Below, piece after piece: positions 34,602-43,643 of a stretch of 64,000 nt of DNA. The translations under genes were made by a program, and so were the position numbers. Within the stretch, counting starts at the first letter, position 1. The number at the start of each line of letters is the position of its first letter. Under the pieces are notes generated by a model that had not been told where the DNA came from, searched no databases, and saw nothing but the letters and a program-made list of their open reading frames with translations. Origin of the DNA: Streptomyces albiflavescens (GTDB lineage: Bacteria > Actinomycetota > Actinomycetes > Streptomycetales > Streptomycetaceae). The stretch covers positions 1-64,000 of the forward strand of contig NZ_BMMM01000020.1 in the NCBI RefSeq assembly GCF_014645835.1, in the 5' to 3' direction.

Positions 34602-34955
34602 CTACTCAGCCGCCCGCCGGTCCACGTACTCGTACACCGCCCCGTCCGGATGCATCGCGATCAGGTTGCGCCCGACCGGCGTCGCGACCGGCCCCGCCAG
34701 AATGCGGGCGCCCGAGTCGCTGAGAACACGGTGGGCCTCGTCGACGTCCTTGACGGCGATGGTCGCGGCAACCTTGCGCAGAACGTCCAGCTCGGCCTCG
34801 GGCCCGCTCATCAGCAGGAAGCAGCCGACGGCAGCCACCGAGACGCCGCCACGCTCGAAGCGGAGGGCGCGCCCGCCCGAAAGTCTTTCGTAGAAGGGGA
34901 CCGAGGCCTCCAGGTCGTCGACGCAGATACGCAGCGTGGCTCCCAGAATCTCCAT
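34602..34955 (-). CDS. VOC (glyoxalase/bleomycin-resistance fold) protein
   Basis: A 117-residue protein of two beta-alpha-beta-beta-beta units: ATLRICVDDLEASVPFYERL opens the first, and VAATIAVKDVDEAHRVLSDSG the second. It ends NLIAMHPDGAVYEYVDR, where the Glu is a usual metal ligand. Family members include glyoxalases, dioxygenases and antibiotic-binding proteins; no function can be assigned. ATG 34955 is chosen over a longer frame that would begin in the divergent spacer. Confidence 0.8.
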   Translation of the reverse strand: MEILGATLRICVDDLEASVPFYERLSGGRALRFERGGVSVAAVGCFLLMSGPEAELDVLRKVAATIAVKDVDEAHRVLSDSGARILAGPVATPVGRNLIAMHPDGAVYEYVDRRAAE

Positions 34956-35048
34956 GCGCAGGAGCCTAGTTGGGTCCGGCGGCCAAGGAGATCGTTTCGC
35001 GCGGACGGAGGGCTCGGCCCAGACGGTCGGGAGAGGAGACACCGTCTG

Positions 35049-35126
35049 GACCGAGAGATCAAGCGACCGAAAGGCCGAGCGACCGAGAGATCAAGCGACC
35101 GAAAGGCCGAGTGACCGAAAGGCCGA
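35049..35126. repeat. 32-bp tandem duplication
   Basis: A 32-bp unit (GACCGAGAGATCAAGCGACC...) occupies 35049-35080 and recurs at 35081-35112 with one change, followed by a partial third copy. It lies in the divergent region between the VOC gene and the flavoprotein gene, about 170 bases before the latter. No coding sense was seen. Confidence 0.75.
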
Positions 35127-35293
35127 CCCGGCGACCGTCCGGCCGGCCGAGCGACACGCTGTCCCGCGGGGCGCGGTCATCGGTCGGGTAACCCGGGGAG
35201 CGTGTCCCGAAACGTCCGGCGCCCCCGCGTTTGGGTGCCCTGACCAGGGGGACGCGGAAAGCCTCGTACGAGCGACATCGCCGGAGGCGAAAC

Positions 35294-36640
35294 GTGAGTC
35301 GACCCCGCATTCTGATCGTCGGTGCCGGCTTCGCCGGGTACCGGACGGCCCGCACCCTGTCGCGGCTGACCCGGCACAAGGCCGACATCACCCTTCTGAA
35401 TCCGACCGACTACTTTCTGTATCTTCCCCTGCTGCCCCAGGTCGCCGTCGGGGTCCTGGAGCCACGCCGTGTCACCGTCTCGCTCTCGGGCACGCTGCCC
35501 CACGTACGGCTGGTGCTGGGCGAGGCCGACGGCCTCGACCTCGACGCACGCACCGTGCATTACACGGATCCGGAGGGTGACGGGGGCACGCTGACGTACG
35601 ACCGTCTGGTGCTCGCCGTCGGCAGCGTCAACAAGCTGTTGCCGGTGCCGGGTGTCGCCGAGTACGCGCACGGCTTCCGGGGGCTGCCCGAAGCGCTGTA
35701 TCTACGGGATCACGTGACCCGGCAGGTGGAGCTGGCCGCCGCGTCCGACGACCCGAAGAGCTGTGCCGCGCGATGCACCTTCGTCGTGGTCGGCGCCGGG
35801 TACACCGGGACGGAGGTCGCGGCGCAGGGGCAGTTGTTCACCGACGCGCTGGTACGGAACCGGCCGCTGCGCGAGGGCGTCCGGCCGCGCTGGCTGCTGC
35901 TCGACATCGCGCCGCGCGTGCTGCCGGAGCTGGACGAGCGGCTCTCGCGCACCGCCGACCGGGTGCTGCGACAGCGCGGCGTCGACGTGCGTACCGGGAC
36001 CTCGGTCGAGGAGGCCACGCCGAGCGGAGTCCGGCTCAGCGACGGGGAGTTCGTCGATACGCGGACGCTGGTGTGGTGTGTCGGCGTCCGGCCCGATCCG
36101 CTGGTCGAGGGGCTCGGACAGTCCCTTGAGCGTGGGCGGCTGCTCGTCGATCCGTACCTTCAAGTACCGGGCCGACCAGAGGTGTTCGCGTGCGGGGACG
36201 CGGCCGCCGTACCCGATCTGGAGAAGCCGGGCAAGTACACGCCGATGACTGCTCAGCACGCCTGGCGGCACGGGAAGGTCGCGGGCCGCAACGTCGCCGC
36301 CTCGCTCGGCATCGGCGACCGCCGTGCCTATCGCCACCGGGACCTGGGCTTCACCGTCGACCTCGGTGGCGCGAAGGCGGCCGCCAACCCGCTCGGCGTC
36401 CCGCTGTCGGGGCCGCTCGCCGGAGCCGTCACCCGTGGCTACCACCTCGCCGCGATGCCCGGAAACCGCATCCGCGTCGCGTCCGACTGGCTGCTGGACG
36501 CCGTACTTCCGCGCCAGGCCGTGCAGCTGGGCCTGGTCCGCTCGTGGTCGGTGCCGCTGGACACCGCCTCGCCGGAGCTGGCGAGGGCACCCGGTGCGCT
36601 CGGGAAGTCCGAGAGCCGACAGGAAGGAGAGTCGTCATGA
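35294..36640 (+). CDS. Type II NADH dehydrogenase-like FAD oxidoreductase
   Basis: A 448-residue two-dinucleotide-domain flavoprotein. ILIVGAGFAGYRTARTL near 6-22 binds FAD, FVVVGAGYTGTEVAAQ near 165-180 binds NAD(P)H, and VFACGDAAAVPD near 300 is the second FAD contact. The C-terminal ~80 residues contain the amphipathic/hydrophobic region by which NDH-2 enzymes attach to membranes (DWLLDAVLPRQAVQLGL). It likely passes electrons from NADH to quinone. Start GTG 35294 after GGAGGCGA. It overlaps transketolase as ATGA, an unusual pairing. Confidence 0.87.
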   Translation: MSRPRILIVGAGFAGYRTARTLSRLTRHKADITLLNPTDYFLYLPLLPQVAVGVLEPRRVTVSLSGTLPHVRLVLGEADGLDLDARTVHYTDPEGDGGTLTYDRLVLAVGSVNKLLPVPGVAEYAHGFRGLPEALYLRDHVTRQVELAAASDDPKSCAARCTFVVVGAGYTGTEVAAQGQLFTDALVRNRPLREGVRPRWLLLDIAPRVLPELDERLSRTADRVLRQRGVDVRTGTSVEEATPSGVRLSDGEFVDTRTLVWCVGVRPDPLVEGLGQSLERGRLLVDPYLQVPGRPEVFACGDAAAVPDLEKPGKYTPMTAQHAWRHGKVAGRNVAASLGIGDRRAYRHRDLGFTVDLGGAKAAANPLGVPLSGPLAGAVTRGYHLAAMPGNRIRVASDWLLDAVLPRQAVQLGLVRSWSVPLDTASPELARAPGALGKSESRQEGESS

Positions 36641-38484
36641 ACACCCGTCAACTCATCGATCTCGCCCAGCAGTTGCGTGTGGACAGCGTGCGCGCCTCCG
36701 CCGCCGCCGGCTCCGGGCACCCCACGTCCTCCATGTCCGCCGCGGATCTGATGGCGGTCCTGATGGCCCGCCATCTGCGCTACGACTTCGAACGACCCCA
36801 CCACCCCGGCAACGACCGCTTCGTGCTCTCCAAAGGGCACGCCTCACCGTTGTTGTACGCCGCGTACAAGGCGGCCGGGGCCATCAACGAGACCGAGCTG
36901 CTCACCTTCCGCAAGCTGGGCAGCCGGCTCGAAGGACATCCGACACCGCAGCGGCTGCCCTGGGTCGAGACGGCCACCGGCTCGCTCGGACAGGGGCTGC
37001 CCGTCGGGGTCGGCATCGCGCTGGCCGGGAAGCGGCTGGACCATACGGGATACCGGGTCTGGGTCCTGTGCGGCGACAGCGAACTCGCCGAGGGCTCCAT
37101 CTGGGAGGCCGCTGAGCACGCCGGATACGAGCACCTCGACAACCTCATCACGATCATCGACGTCAATCGCCTCGGCCAGCGCGGGCCGACCCGGCACGGG
37201 CACGACCTGGACGCGTACGCCCGCCGCTTCCAGGCCTTCGGCTGGCACACCGTCGAGATCGACGGGCACGACGTCGACGCCATCGACCGCGCGTACGCCG
37301 AGGCCGAGTCCACCGCCGGGCAGCCGACCGCGATCATCGCCCGCACCCTCAAGGGCAAGGGCGTCGCATCGGTCCAGGACCGCGAGGGCCTGCACGGCAA
37401 GCCGCTGCCGGACGCCGACGAGGCGATCGCGGAACTCGGCGGCGTGCACGACCGCCGGGTGGAGGTCCCCTCGCCACCCGCCGCCAGGATGTTGCACGCC
37501 GTACGGTCGGGCCATCTCGACCTGCCCCGCTACGAGCTCGGCGACAAGGCCGCCACTCGTGATGCCTACGGACAGGCGCTCGCCGCGCTCGGCACCGCCC
37601 GCGGCGACATCGTCGTCCTGGACGGCGAGGTGAGCGACTCGACGCGCGCCGAGTTCTTCGCCAAGGAGCACCCCGACCGCTTCTTCGAGTGCTACATCGC
37701 CGAGCAACAGTTGGTCGCGACCGCGGTCGGCATGGCCGCGCGCGGCTGGGTGCCGTACGCCTCGACCTTCGCGGCCTTCCTCACCCGTGCGTACGACTTC
37801 GTCCGCATGGCCGCGATCAGCGGCTCCGGCATCAACCTCGTCGGCTCGCACGCGGGCGTCTCCATCGGCCAGGACGGGCCCTCGCAGATGGGCCTGGAGG
37901 ACCTGGCGATGTTCCGCGCGATGCACGGTGCGACCGTGCTGTATCCGTGCGACGCCAACCAGACCGCGAAGCTCGTCGGCACGATGGCGGGCCTGGAGGG
38001 CATCCGCTATCTGCGCACCTCGCGCGGGGACACTCCCGTCATCTACAGCCCCACCGAGGAGTTCCCGGTCGGGGGCAGCAAGGTGCTGCGGGCCTCCGGC
38101 AAGGACCGGCTGACCCTCGTCGCGGCGGGCGTCACCGTCCACGAGGCCCTGGCCGCCGCCGAGTCGCTCGACCGCGAGGGCATCCGGGCGAGGGTCATCG
38201 ACCTCTACTCGGTCAAGCCCGTCGACCGCACCACCCTGCGCGAGGCCGCCGAGGACACGGGGTGCCTCATCACCGTCGAGGACCATCGCGAGGAGGGCGG
38301 CATCGGCGACGCGGTCCTCGACGCCTTCCTCGACGGCCGCCCGGTGCCGCGCCTGGTGCGCCTCGCCGTGCGGACGATGCCGGGCTCGGCCACGCCCGCC
38401 GAGCAACTGCACGCCGCGGGCATCGACGCCGAGTCGATCGCGGCGGCGGCGCGACTGCTGGTGGAGATGGCCATCGTGCCCTGA
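36637..38484 (+). CDS. Transketolase (single chain, short form)
   Basis: A 615-residue thiamine-diphosphate enzyme. The N-terminal domain has RASAAAGSGHPTSSMSAADL with catalytic His28, LSKGHASPLLYAAY, and the ThDP motif GDSELAEGSIWEAAEHAG...ITIIDVNR near 146-175, where Ser replaces the usual third Gly. The central pyrimidine domain has the activating Glu in CYIAEQQLVATAVGMAARG. The C-terminal domain ends the protein. It is shorter than the ~660-700-residue enterobacterial form. The ATG overlaps the flavoprotein stop. A second transketolase probably exists elsewhere for the pentose phosphate pathway. Confidence 0.88.
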   Translation: MNTRQLIDLAQQLRVDSVRASAAAGSGHPTSSMSAADLMAVLMARHLRYDFERPHHPGNDRFVLSKGHASPLLYAAYKAAGAINETELLTFRKLGSRLEGHPTPQRLPWVETATGSLGQGLPVGVGIALAGKRLDHTGYRVWVLCGDSELAEGSIWEAAEHAGYEHLDNLITIIDVNRLGQRGPTRHGHDLDAYARRFQAFGWHTVEIDGHDVDAIDRAYAEAESTAGQPTAIIARTLKGKGVASVQDREGLHGKPLPDADEAIAELGGVHDRRVEVPSPPAARMLHAVRSGHLDLPRYELGDKAATRDAYGQALAALGTARGDIVVLDGEVSDSTRAEFFAKEHPDRFFECYIAEQQLVATAVGMAARGWVPYASTFAAFLTRAYDFVRMAAISGSGINLVGSHAGVSIGQDGPSQMGLEDLAMFRAMHGATVLYPCDANQTAKLVGTMAGLEGIRYLRTSRGDTPVIYSPTEEFPVGGSKVLRASGKDRLTLVAAGVTVHEALAAAESLDREGIRARVIDLYSVKPVDRTTLREAAEDTGCLITVEDHREEGGIGDAVLDAFLDGRPVPRLVRLAVRTMPGSATPAEQLHAAGIDAESIAAAARLLVEMAIVP

Positions 38485-38538
38485 CCAAAAGCGACGCCCG
38501 AAAGGGCAAAGAACGCGAAGCCTCGAAAACCAAGAACA

Positions 38539-38590
38539 CGAGATCGAGACACCAAAGAACACAGCGAGATCGAGACACCAAAGAACACGA
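38539..38590. repeat. 26-bp tandem duplication after transketolase
   Basis: CGAGATCGAGACACCAAAGA occurs at 38539 and again at 38565, each within a 26-bp unit, with a partial earlier copy (CAAGAACAC). The stretch is noticeably lower in GC than its surroundings. No gene. Confidence 0.7.
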
Positions 38591-38593
38591 AAT

Positions 38594-38628
38594 GCGGCCC
38601 GGGGTCTGAAATCCAGACCTCGGGCCGC
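38594..38628. terminator. Hairpin terminator, convergent genes
   Basis: A 15-bp stem (38594-38608 with 38614-38628; one G-T pair) around a 5-base loop, 110 bases past transketolase and 79 bases beyond the stop of the convergent small gene. Well placed to end both transcripts. Confidence 0.75.
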
Positions 38629-38643
38629 TTGGGCCGCCAGTTA

Positions 38644-38709
38644 CCAGGGAACGGATTCATCCACTTCCCGGATTCACTCACTTCCCAGGGATCCCAGGGA
38701 ACGGATTCA
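38644..38709. repeat. 16-bp direct repeat overlapping a stop codon
   Basis: CCAGGGAACGGATTCA at 38644-38659 recurs exactly at 38694-38709; the second copy contains the stop codon of the small membrane-protein gene. The sequence between is related (CCCGGATTCACTCACTTCCC). Confidence 0.7.
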
Positions 38710-38877
38710 CCACCGGTACCAGCGCCCCCTGCCTCCCGAGGCGCTCGTGCCGCGCATCAGGAATCCGAGAAGCCACAGGACGAGAACCACCAGTGCTATC
38801 CACCAGAGAAGTTTCACTGCGAAACCCGCGCCGAAGAGAATCAGCACCAGAAGCAGTACCAGCAGGATGGGAACCAT
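38707..38877 (-). CDS. 56-residue hydrophobic membrane protein
   Basis: A gene below usual length cut-offs. Read on the minus strand from ATG 38877 to TGA 38707: MVPILLVLLLVLILFG, then GAGFAVKLLWWIALVVLVLW, then LLGFLMRGTSASGG and the tail RGRWYRW. It is two closely spaced hydrophobic helices with a basic, aromatic C-terminus. A good AGGAGG site lies 7 bases upstream. Similar short hydrophobic proteins are common in streptomycetes near stress genes, function unknown. It follows the methyltransferase gene by 42 bases on the same strand. Confidence 0.8.
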   Translation of the reverse strand: MVPILLVLLLVLILFGAGFAVKLLWWIALVVLVLWLLGFLMRGTSASGGRGRWYRW

Positions 38878-38919
38878 AATGTGAACCTCCTGCTGACCGG
38901 GTTTCCCGAAACGTCCGGA

Positions 38920-39741
38920 TCAGACTTCCTTTCGGCAGAGAATTTCTCCGTGCAGTACGGAGAACCAGCCGTCCTGCTGCCGTCCCCACTCCCGCCAGGC
39001 GTCCGACACGGCCCGCAGCTGCTCCGTGGTCGCGTGGCCGCCCCCTGTGGCGCGTTCCGCGTACGCCGAGGCCAGCGTGCGATCCGCCCACAGGCCGCTC
39101 CACCACTCCCGCTCGTCCTCGGTGGCGAAGGTCCAGGTGCTCGAGGTGGCCGTGATCTCCCGGATGCCGGCCGCCAGCGCCCACGATGTGAGACGCCGCC
39201 CCGCGTCGGGCTCGCCCCCGTTGGCGCGGGCCACCCGCAGATACAGGTCCAGCCAGTTGTCCATGCCCCGCGACTGCGGGTACCAGGTCATCGCCGAGTA
39301 GTCCGAATCACGGACCGCGATGAACCCGCCCGGCCTGGTCACCCGGTACATCTCGCGCAGCGCCTGGACCGGGTCGCCCACGTGCTGCAGTACCTGGTGG
39401 GCATGGACCACGCAGAAGGTGTCGTCCGGGTAGTCCAGCGCGTGGATGTCCGCGACCGCGAACCCCACGTTGTCCACGCCGCGCTCGGTTGCCACGGCCC
39501 GGGCCCGGTCCAGGATCGCCGGTGCGTGGTCGACGCCCGTGACATGCCCGTCGGGAACCAGTTCCGCCAGGTCGGCGGTGATGGTGCCCGGGCCGCAGCC
39601 GATGTCCAGGATCTTCATGTGGGGCTTCAGCGAGTCGAGCAGATACGCCGCCGAGTTGGCGGCGGTGCGCCAGGTGTGCGAACGCAGCACGGACTCGTGG
39701 TGGCCGTGCGTGTAGACGGCGGTCTCCTGCGACTTCGACAT
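38920..39741 (-). CDS. Class I SAM-dependent methyltransferase (UbiE/COQ5-like)
   Basis: A 273-residue methyltransferase with HMKILDIGCGPGTITADLAEL near 51-70, VTGVDHAPAILDRAR, and CVVHAHQVLQHVGDPVQALREMYRVTRPGG, the typical Methyltransf_11 core. The C-terminal half contains a WTFATEDEREWW region typical of actinobacterial small-molecule enzymes. The ATG at 39741 (MSKSQETAVYTHGHHESV) matches the family; the longer frame upstream has no support. Substrate unknown. It may be cotranscribed with the small hydrophobic protein gene. Confidence 0.87.
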   Translation of the reverse strand: MSKSQETAVYTHGHHESVLRSHTWRTAANSAAYLLDSLKPHMKILDIGCGPGTITADLAELVPDGHVTGVDHAPAILDRARAVATERGVDNVGFAVADIHALDYPDDTFCVVHAHQVLQHVGDPVQALREMYRVTRPGGFIAVRDSDYSAMTWYPQSRGMDNWLDLYLRVARANGGEPDAGRRLTSWALAAGIREITATSSTWTFATEDEREWWSGLWADRTLASAYAERATGGGHATTEQLRAVSDAWREWGRQQDGWFSVLHGEILCRKEV

Positions 39742-39852
39742 GACGTTCCCCTTCTCGTCTCCTCGTCGTACACGCATCACCGTACGCGCAGATGTCGAAT
39801 AATGAGACTCGCGTCTTGCGATATGGACTCTTGCGATAGGGACACCGCCTGA

Positions 39853-41346
39853 TCAGTGAAGGGGGAATGGGTGATAGACGGTGAGCGCCTTGGGCATCTT
39901 CCGGAGCGTTACCTCTCCCTCCACCTCTGTGACTTCACCGTCGTACGCGAGGAGGGTGCCGGGCGCGACGCCGGCCAGGCGCAGTCGCCGTGTCCGTACG
40001 GCCGCGTGGGCGGGGGAGCGGGTCAGGGGGCCGGCGAAGGCGGCGGCCAGCAGGCGGACGGCGGGGCGGCGGCCGCCGTGCACGACCCGTACGTCCAGCC
40101 GCCCGTCCGAGAGGTCGAAGCGGCGGGCCGGGGCGAGCCCCACGCGGTGATACGTCCCGTTGCCCGCGAACAGCAGCCACAACGGGTGCGTGCGGCCGCC
40201 CAGTTCGGCGCGCAGCGGATGGTGGTCGGCGCGCAGGACGCGCAGGGCGCCGAGCACTCCCGCCGGCCATCCGCCGATCCGCGGCGACCAGCGTTCCCGT
40301 TCGCGCACCAGTTCGGGATAGACGCCCAGGCTGCAGGTGTTGAGGAAGATGCCCTGCGTGGCGCCCGACGAGAACCGGCCCACATCCACGCGTACCGCGT
40401 CACCCTGCTGGAGGGCGCGGATCAGGTCGCGTTCGCCCTCCACACCGAGGTCCTGCGCGAAGTGGTTGAGGGTGCCCCCCGGGAGGACGGCGAGGGGGAG
40501 GCCGTGGCGGAGGGCCACCTCGGCGGCGGTGTTCACGGTGCCGTCGCCGCCGCACACGCCGAGGACCCGGGCGCGGGTCGCGGCCTTCTCCAACTCGCCC
40601 CGGATGTCGGGCGGTTCGCACTCCACGATCTCCGCGTGCGGCAGGGCGTCGCGCAGCTCGTTCACCCGGTCAGGGGTGCCCGCGCCCGTGTTGGCCACCA
40701 TGACCAGGCCCTCGCCCTCCGGGAGCGCGGGCGCGTCGACGCGAGGGCGGCCGGACGCCGGGAGCTGGTCGCGGGTCGGGACCAGGCCGCGTACGGCGTA
40801 GGCGGCGCCCGCGCCCAGGGCGGCGCCCGCGAGGATGTCGCTCGGGAAGTGGACGCCGGTGTAGACGCGGGAGAGGGCCACCGCGGCGGCGAGCGGGGCG
40901 ATCGCCGCGCCCCAGCCGCGGGACTCCAGGGCCACACCCGTCGCGAAGGCCGCGGCGGAGGCGGCGTGGCCCGACGGGAACGAGGTGGTGATCGGCTGGC
41001 GCGCGAGCTGTCGGATCAGCGGGACGGGGTCCAGGATCGGGCGGGGGCGGCGGACCGAGCGCTTGCCGAGGGTGTTGATGGTGGCGGAGGCGAGGGCGAG
41101 GGAGGCGAGGCCTCGGGCGGCGGCTCGGCGGGACCTGGGGGTGCGGCTCGCCGCGAGCGCCGTGGCTGTGGCGAGCCAGAGTGCACCGTGGTTGGCGCTG
41201 CGGCTCAGCCTCGGCAGGAGGCGGTCGCAGCCCGGCCAGTGTCGAGCCGCTGCCGCCTCGAAGAGGCGGCAGTCCGCGGCGAGCAGCCGATCCCTGAGAA
41301 GGTGAGGCCCCGGGGGGCGGACGGTGAGGTCTACGTCTGGGGTCAT
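39853..41346 (-). CDS. PAP2 phosphatase-diacylglycerol/lipid kinase fusion
   Basis: A 497-residue two-domain lipid enzyme. The N-terminal PAP2 part has all three phosphatase motifs: KRSVRRPRP, TSFPSGHAAS and SRVYTGVHFPSD, with hydrophobic helices. After residue ~200 the protein is a diacylglycerol-kinase/YegS domain with CGGDGTVNTAAEVALRHGLP and LAVLPGGTLNHFAQDLG, ending with a typical beta-sandwich (AGNGTYHRVGLAPARRFDL). It may dephosphorylate and rephosphorylate lipids such as phosphatidate or undecaprenyl phosphate. Both active sites look intact. Confidence 0.92.
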   Translation of the reverse strand: MTPDVDLTVRPPGPHLLRDRLLAADCRLFEAAAARHWPGCDRLLPRLSRSANHGALWLATATALAASRTPRSRRAAARGLASLALASATINTLGKRSVRRPRPILDPVPLIRQLARQPITTSFPSGHAASAAAFATGVALESRGWGAAIAPLAAAVALSRVYTGVHFPSDILAGAALGAGAAYAVRGLVPTRDQLPASGRPRVDAPALPEGEGLVMVANTGAGTPDRVNELRDALPHAEIVECEPPDIRGELEKAATRARVLGVCGGDGTVNTAAEVALRHGLPLAVLPGGTLNHFAQDLGVEGERDLIRALQQGDAVRVDVGRFSSGATQGIFLNTCSLGVYPELVRERERWSPRIGGWPAGVLGALRVLRADHHPLRAELGGRTHPLWLLFAGNGTYHRVGLAPARRFDLSDGRLDVRVVHGGRRPAVRLLAAAFAGPLTRSPAHAAVRTRRLRLAGVAPGTLLAYDGEVTEVEGEVTLRKMPKALTVYHPFPLH

Positions 41347-41382
41347 GGCGGTGCGGGTACCCGGTGCGCGCGTTTCATCGCC

Positions 41383-41530
41383 CCGCCGCCCGTGCCCCTC
41401 CCGTACCCGGGGGCGTCGACCCCCAGACCCGCCTTGGGCTGTCTTCCGGGTGCCGACCGGTGAAGGCTTGGCGCGCAGTTCCCCGCGACCCTTCGGGCGC
41501 TGCCCGGAACCGTCGGGAGCGGGCCGCCGA
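41383..41530. repeat. Dispersed intergenic repeat, copy C
   Basis: In the 230-base divergent spacer between the lipid kinase and ABC-F genes. Blocks CCCCTCCCGTACCCGGG, GACCCCCAGACCC and GCGCAGTTCCCCGCGACCCT match copies at 2.5, 34.4 and 52.5 kb but are more degraded. Unlike the other copies it sits between divergent genes. Confidence 0.5.
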
Positions 41531-41576
41531 ATACGCGTTTGCCCATTGCGGTGGGCTCCACGGAGAATGCCGCCTC

Positions 41577-43196
41577 ATGGGACACCTCGAAGCCGCGCAT
41601 CTGGAGTACTACCTTCCCGACGGGAGGGCGCTGCTCGGCGACGTGTCGTTTCGGGTGGGAGAAGGGGCCGTGGTGGCCCTCGTGGGGCCGAACGGCGCCG
41701 GGAAGACGACGCTGCTGCGGCTGATCTCGGGGGAGCTGAAGCCGCACGGGGGGACCGTCACCGTGGGTGGCGGGCTGGGCGTGATGCGGCAGTTCGTGGG
41801 GTCCGTACGGGACGAGACGACCGTACGGGAGCTGCTCGTCTCCGTGGCGCCGCCGAGGATCCGCGAGGCGGCCAAGGCCGTGGACGCCGCCGAACACGCG
41901 ATCATGACCGTGGACGACGAGGCCGCGCAGCTGCGGTACGCGCAGGCGCTGTCCGACTGGGCAGAGGTGCGCGGATACGAGTCCGAGACACTCTGGGACA
42001 TCTGCACGATGGCCGCGCTGGGCGTGCCGTACGAGAAGGCGCAATGGCGGCTGGTGCGCACGCTCTCCGGAGGTGAGCAGAAGCGGCTGGTGCTGGAGGC
42101 CCTGCTGCGCGGCACCGACGAGGTGCTGCTGCTCGACGAGCCGGACAACTATCTCGACGTACCCGGGAAGCGCTGGCTGGAGGAGCGGCTCAAGGAGACC
42201 CGTAAGACCGTTCTCTTCGTGTCGCACGACCGGGAGCTGCTGGCTCGCGCCGCCGAGAAGATCGTCAGTGTCGAGCCCAGTCCGGCCGGTGCGGACGCCT
42301 GGGTGCACGGTGGTGGATTCGAGACCTATCACGAGGCGCGGCGGGAGCGGTTCGCGCGGTTCGAGGAGCTGCGCAGGCGCTGGGACGAGAAGCACGCCCA
42401 GCTGAAGAAGCTGGTGCTGAATCTGCGTCAGGCGGCTTCCATCAGCCATGAGCTGGCGTCCCGGTATCAGGCCGCGCAGACCCGGCTGCGGAAGTTCGAG
42501 GAGGCCGGACCGCCTCCGGAGCCGCCGCGCGAGCAGGACATCAGGATGCGGCTGCACGGCGGACGCACCGGCGTCCGGGCCGTCACCTGCAAGGGACTTG
42601 AGCTCACCGGCCTGATGAAACCGTTCGATCTGGAGATCTTCTACGGCGAGCGGGTCGCTGTGCTCGGATCCAACGGCTCCGGCAAGTCGCACTTCCTGCG
42701 CCTGCTCGCCGGTGGCGACGTGGCGCACACGGGGGAGTGGAAGCTCGGTGCCCGGGTCGTTCCCGGGCACTTCGCGCAGACACACGCCCACCCCGAGCTG
42801 GAGGGACGGACCCTGCTCGACATCCTGTGGACCGAGCACGCCCAGGACCGCGGCGCCGCCATGTCCCGGCTGCGCCGCTACGAGCTGACCGCGCAGGCCG
42901 AGCAGCGCTTCGAGAAGCTCTCCGGCGGCCAGCAGGCGCGCTTCCAGATCCTCTTGCTGGAGCTGGAGGGCTCCACGGCCCTGCTCCTCGACGAGCCCAC
43001 CGACAACCTCGACCTGGAGTCCGCGGAGGCGCTCCAGGAGGGTCTGGAGGCCTACGAGGGCACCGTGCTCGCGGTCACTCACGACCGCTGGTTCGCGCGC
43101 TCGTTCGACCGCTACCTGGTCTTCGGCTCCGACGGCCGCGTCCGCGAGACCCAGGAGCCGGTGTGGGACGAGCGCAGGGTGGAACGGGCCCGCTAG
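41577..43196 (+). CDS. ABC-F family ATPase
   Basis: A 539-residue soluble protein with two ABC domains and no membrane segment. Domain 1: Walker A GPNGAGKTT, signature LSGGEQKRL, Walker B LLLDEPDNYLD, and SHDRELL. A charged ~80-residue linker (FARFEELRRRWDEKHAQLKKL) follows. Domain 2: GSNGSGKSH, LSGGQQARF, LLLDEPTDNLD, THDRWFA. ABC-F proteins act at the ribosome in translation rescue or resistance to ribosome-targeting antibiotics. The second Walker A ends in Ser-His rather than Ser/Thr-Thr. ATG at 41577 was chosen because the fold begins there. Confidence 0.9.
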   Translation: MGHLEAAHLEYYLPDGRALLGDVSFRVGEGAVVALVGPNGAGKTTLLRLISGELKPHGGTVTVGGGLGVMRQFVGSVRDETTVRELLVSVAPPRIREAAKAVDAAEHAIMTVDDEAAQLRYAQALSDWAEVRGYESETLWDICTMAALGVPYEKAQWRLVRTLSGGEQKRLVLEALLRGTDEVLLLDEPDNYLDVPGKRWLEERLKETRKTVLFVSHDRELLARAAEKIVSVEPSPAGADAWVHGGGFETYHEARRERFARFEELRRRWDEKHAQLKKLVLNLRQAASISHELASRYQAAQTRLRKFEEAGPPPEPPREQDIRMRLHGGRTGVRAVTCKGLELTGLMKPFDLEIFYGERVAVLGSNGSGKSHFLRLLAGGDVAHTGEWKLGARVVPGHFAQTHAHPELEGRTLLDILWTEHAQDRGAAMSRLRRYELTAQAEQRFEKLSGGQQARFQILLLELEGSTALLLDEPTDNLDLESAEALQEGLEAYEGTVLAVTHDRWFARSFDRYLVFGSDGRVRETQEPVWDERRVERAR

Positions 43197-43209
43197 CGCC
43201 CCCGGAGTC

Positions 43210-43233
43210 GCCCTCGGTGCGCGCCCCGAGGGC
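43210..43233 (+). terminator. Short hairpin after the ABC-F gene
   Basis: GCCCTCGG pairs with CCGAGGGC around an 8-base loop, 13 bases past the ABC-F stop. GC-rich with no T-run, so termination is plausible but weakly supported. Confidence 0.45.
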
Positions 43234-43400
43234 CACTTCCGACACAGTGCACGCGCAGACGTGGGCCCGGAACCCCGGATGTTCGTAGAGTGGAGGGAGA
43301 CAGGTGAGTTCCATGGCTCTCTCCCGGACGCCGCTCGGGGCAACTGCTTGCCGGGCGGGTACGCGGACCGCACCGAGGACACGACGAGCGGGGTACCACC

Positions 43401-43643
43401 ATGACCGGAGTCGACCCGGGCCGGCTGGACGACCAGCAGCTCATGAAAGAGCTGGAAAACATCCACCGCACGCGCCACGACACACTGCTGCACGGATCGA
43501 ACGACGCGCTGCGGACCCACAACGAGCGCATGGCCCAGCTGGAGGGCGAGTACCTGCGCCGCCATCCTCGCCGCCCGATCACTGCAGGCCGTACGCGTGA
43601 CGGGGCCCGGGAGCGGGGGTGCGCGGGAGCGCCGCCGGCATGA
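43401..43643 (+). CDS. Small conserved actinobacterial protein, DUF6158-like
   Basis: An 80-residue acidic-to-basic helical protein (LDDQQLMKELENIHRTRHDT, HNERMAQLEGEYLRRHP). The pattern matches short streptomycete proteins annotated DUF6158; function unknown. ATG 43401 follows a GGGGTACC stretch with weak SD. It overlaps the broken downstream frame by 4 bases. Stress genes lie just beyond. Confidence 0.7.
   Translation: MTGVDPGRLDDQQLMKELENIHRTRHDTLLHGSNDALRTHNERMAQLEGEYLRRHPRRPITAGRTRDGARERGCAGAPPA

Noticed and set aside
43304..43400. Alternative upstream start for the 43401 small gene
   Set aside because: The ATG at 43304 opens a different frame whose product is Arg-rich shadow sequence.
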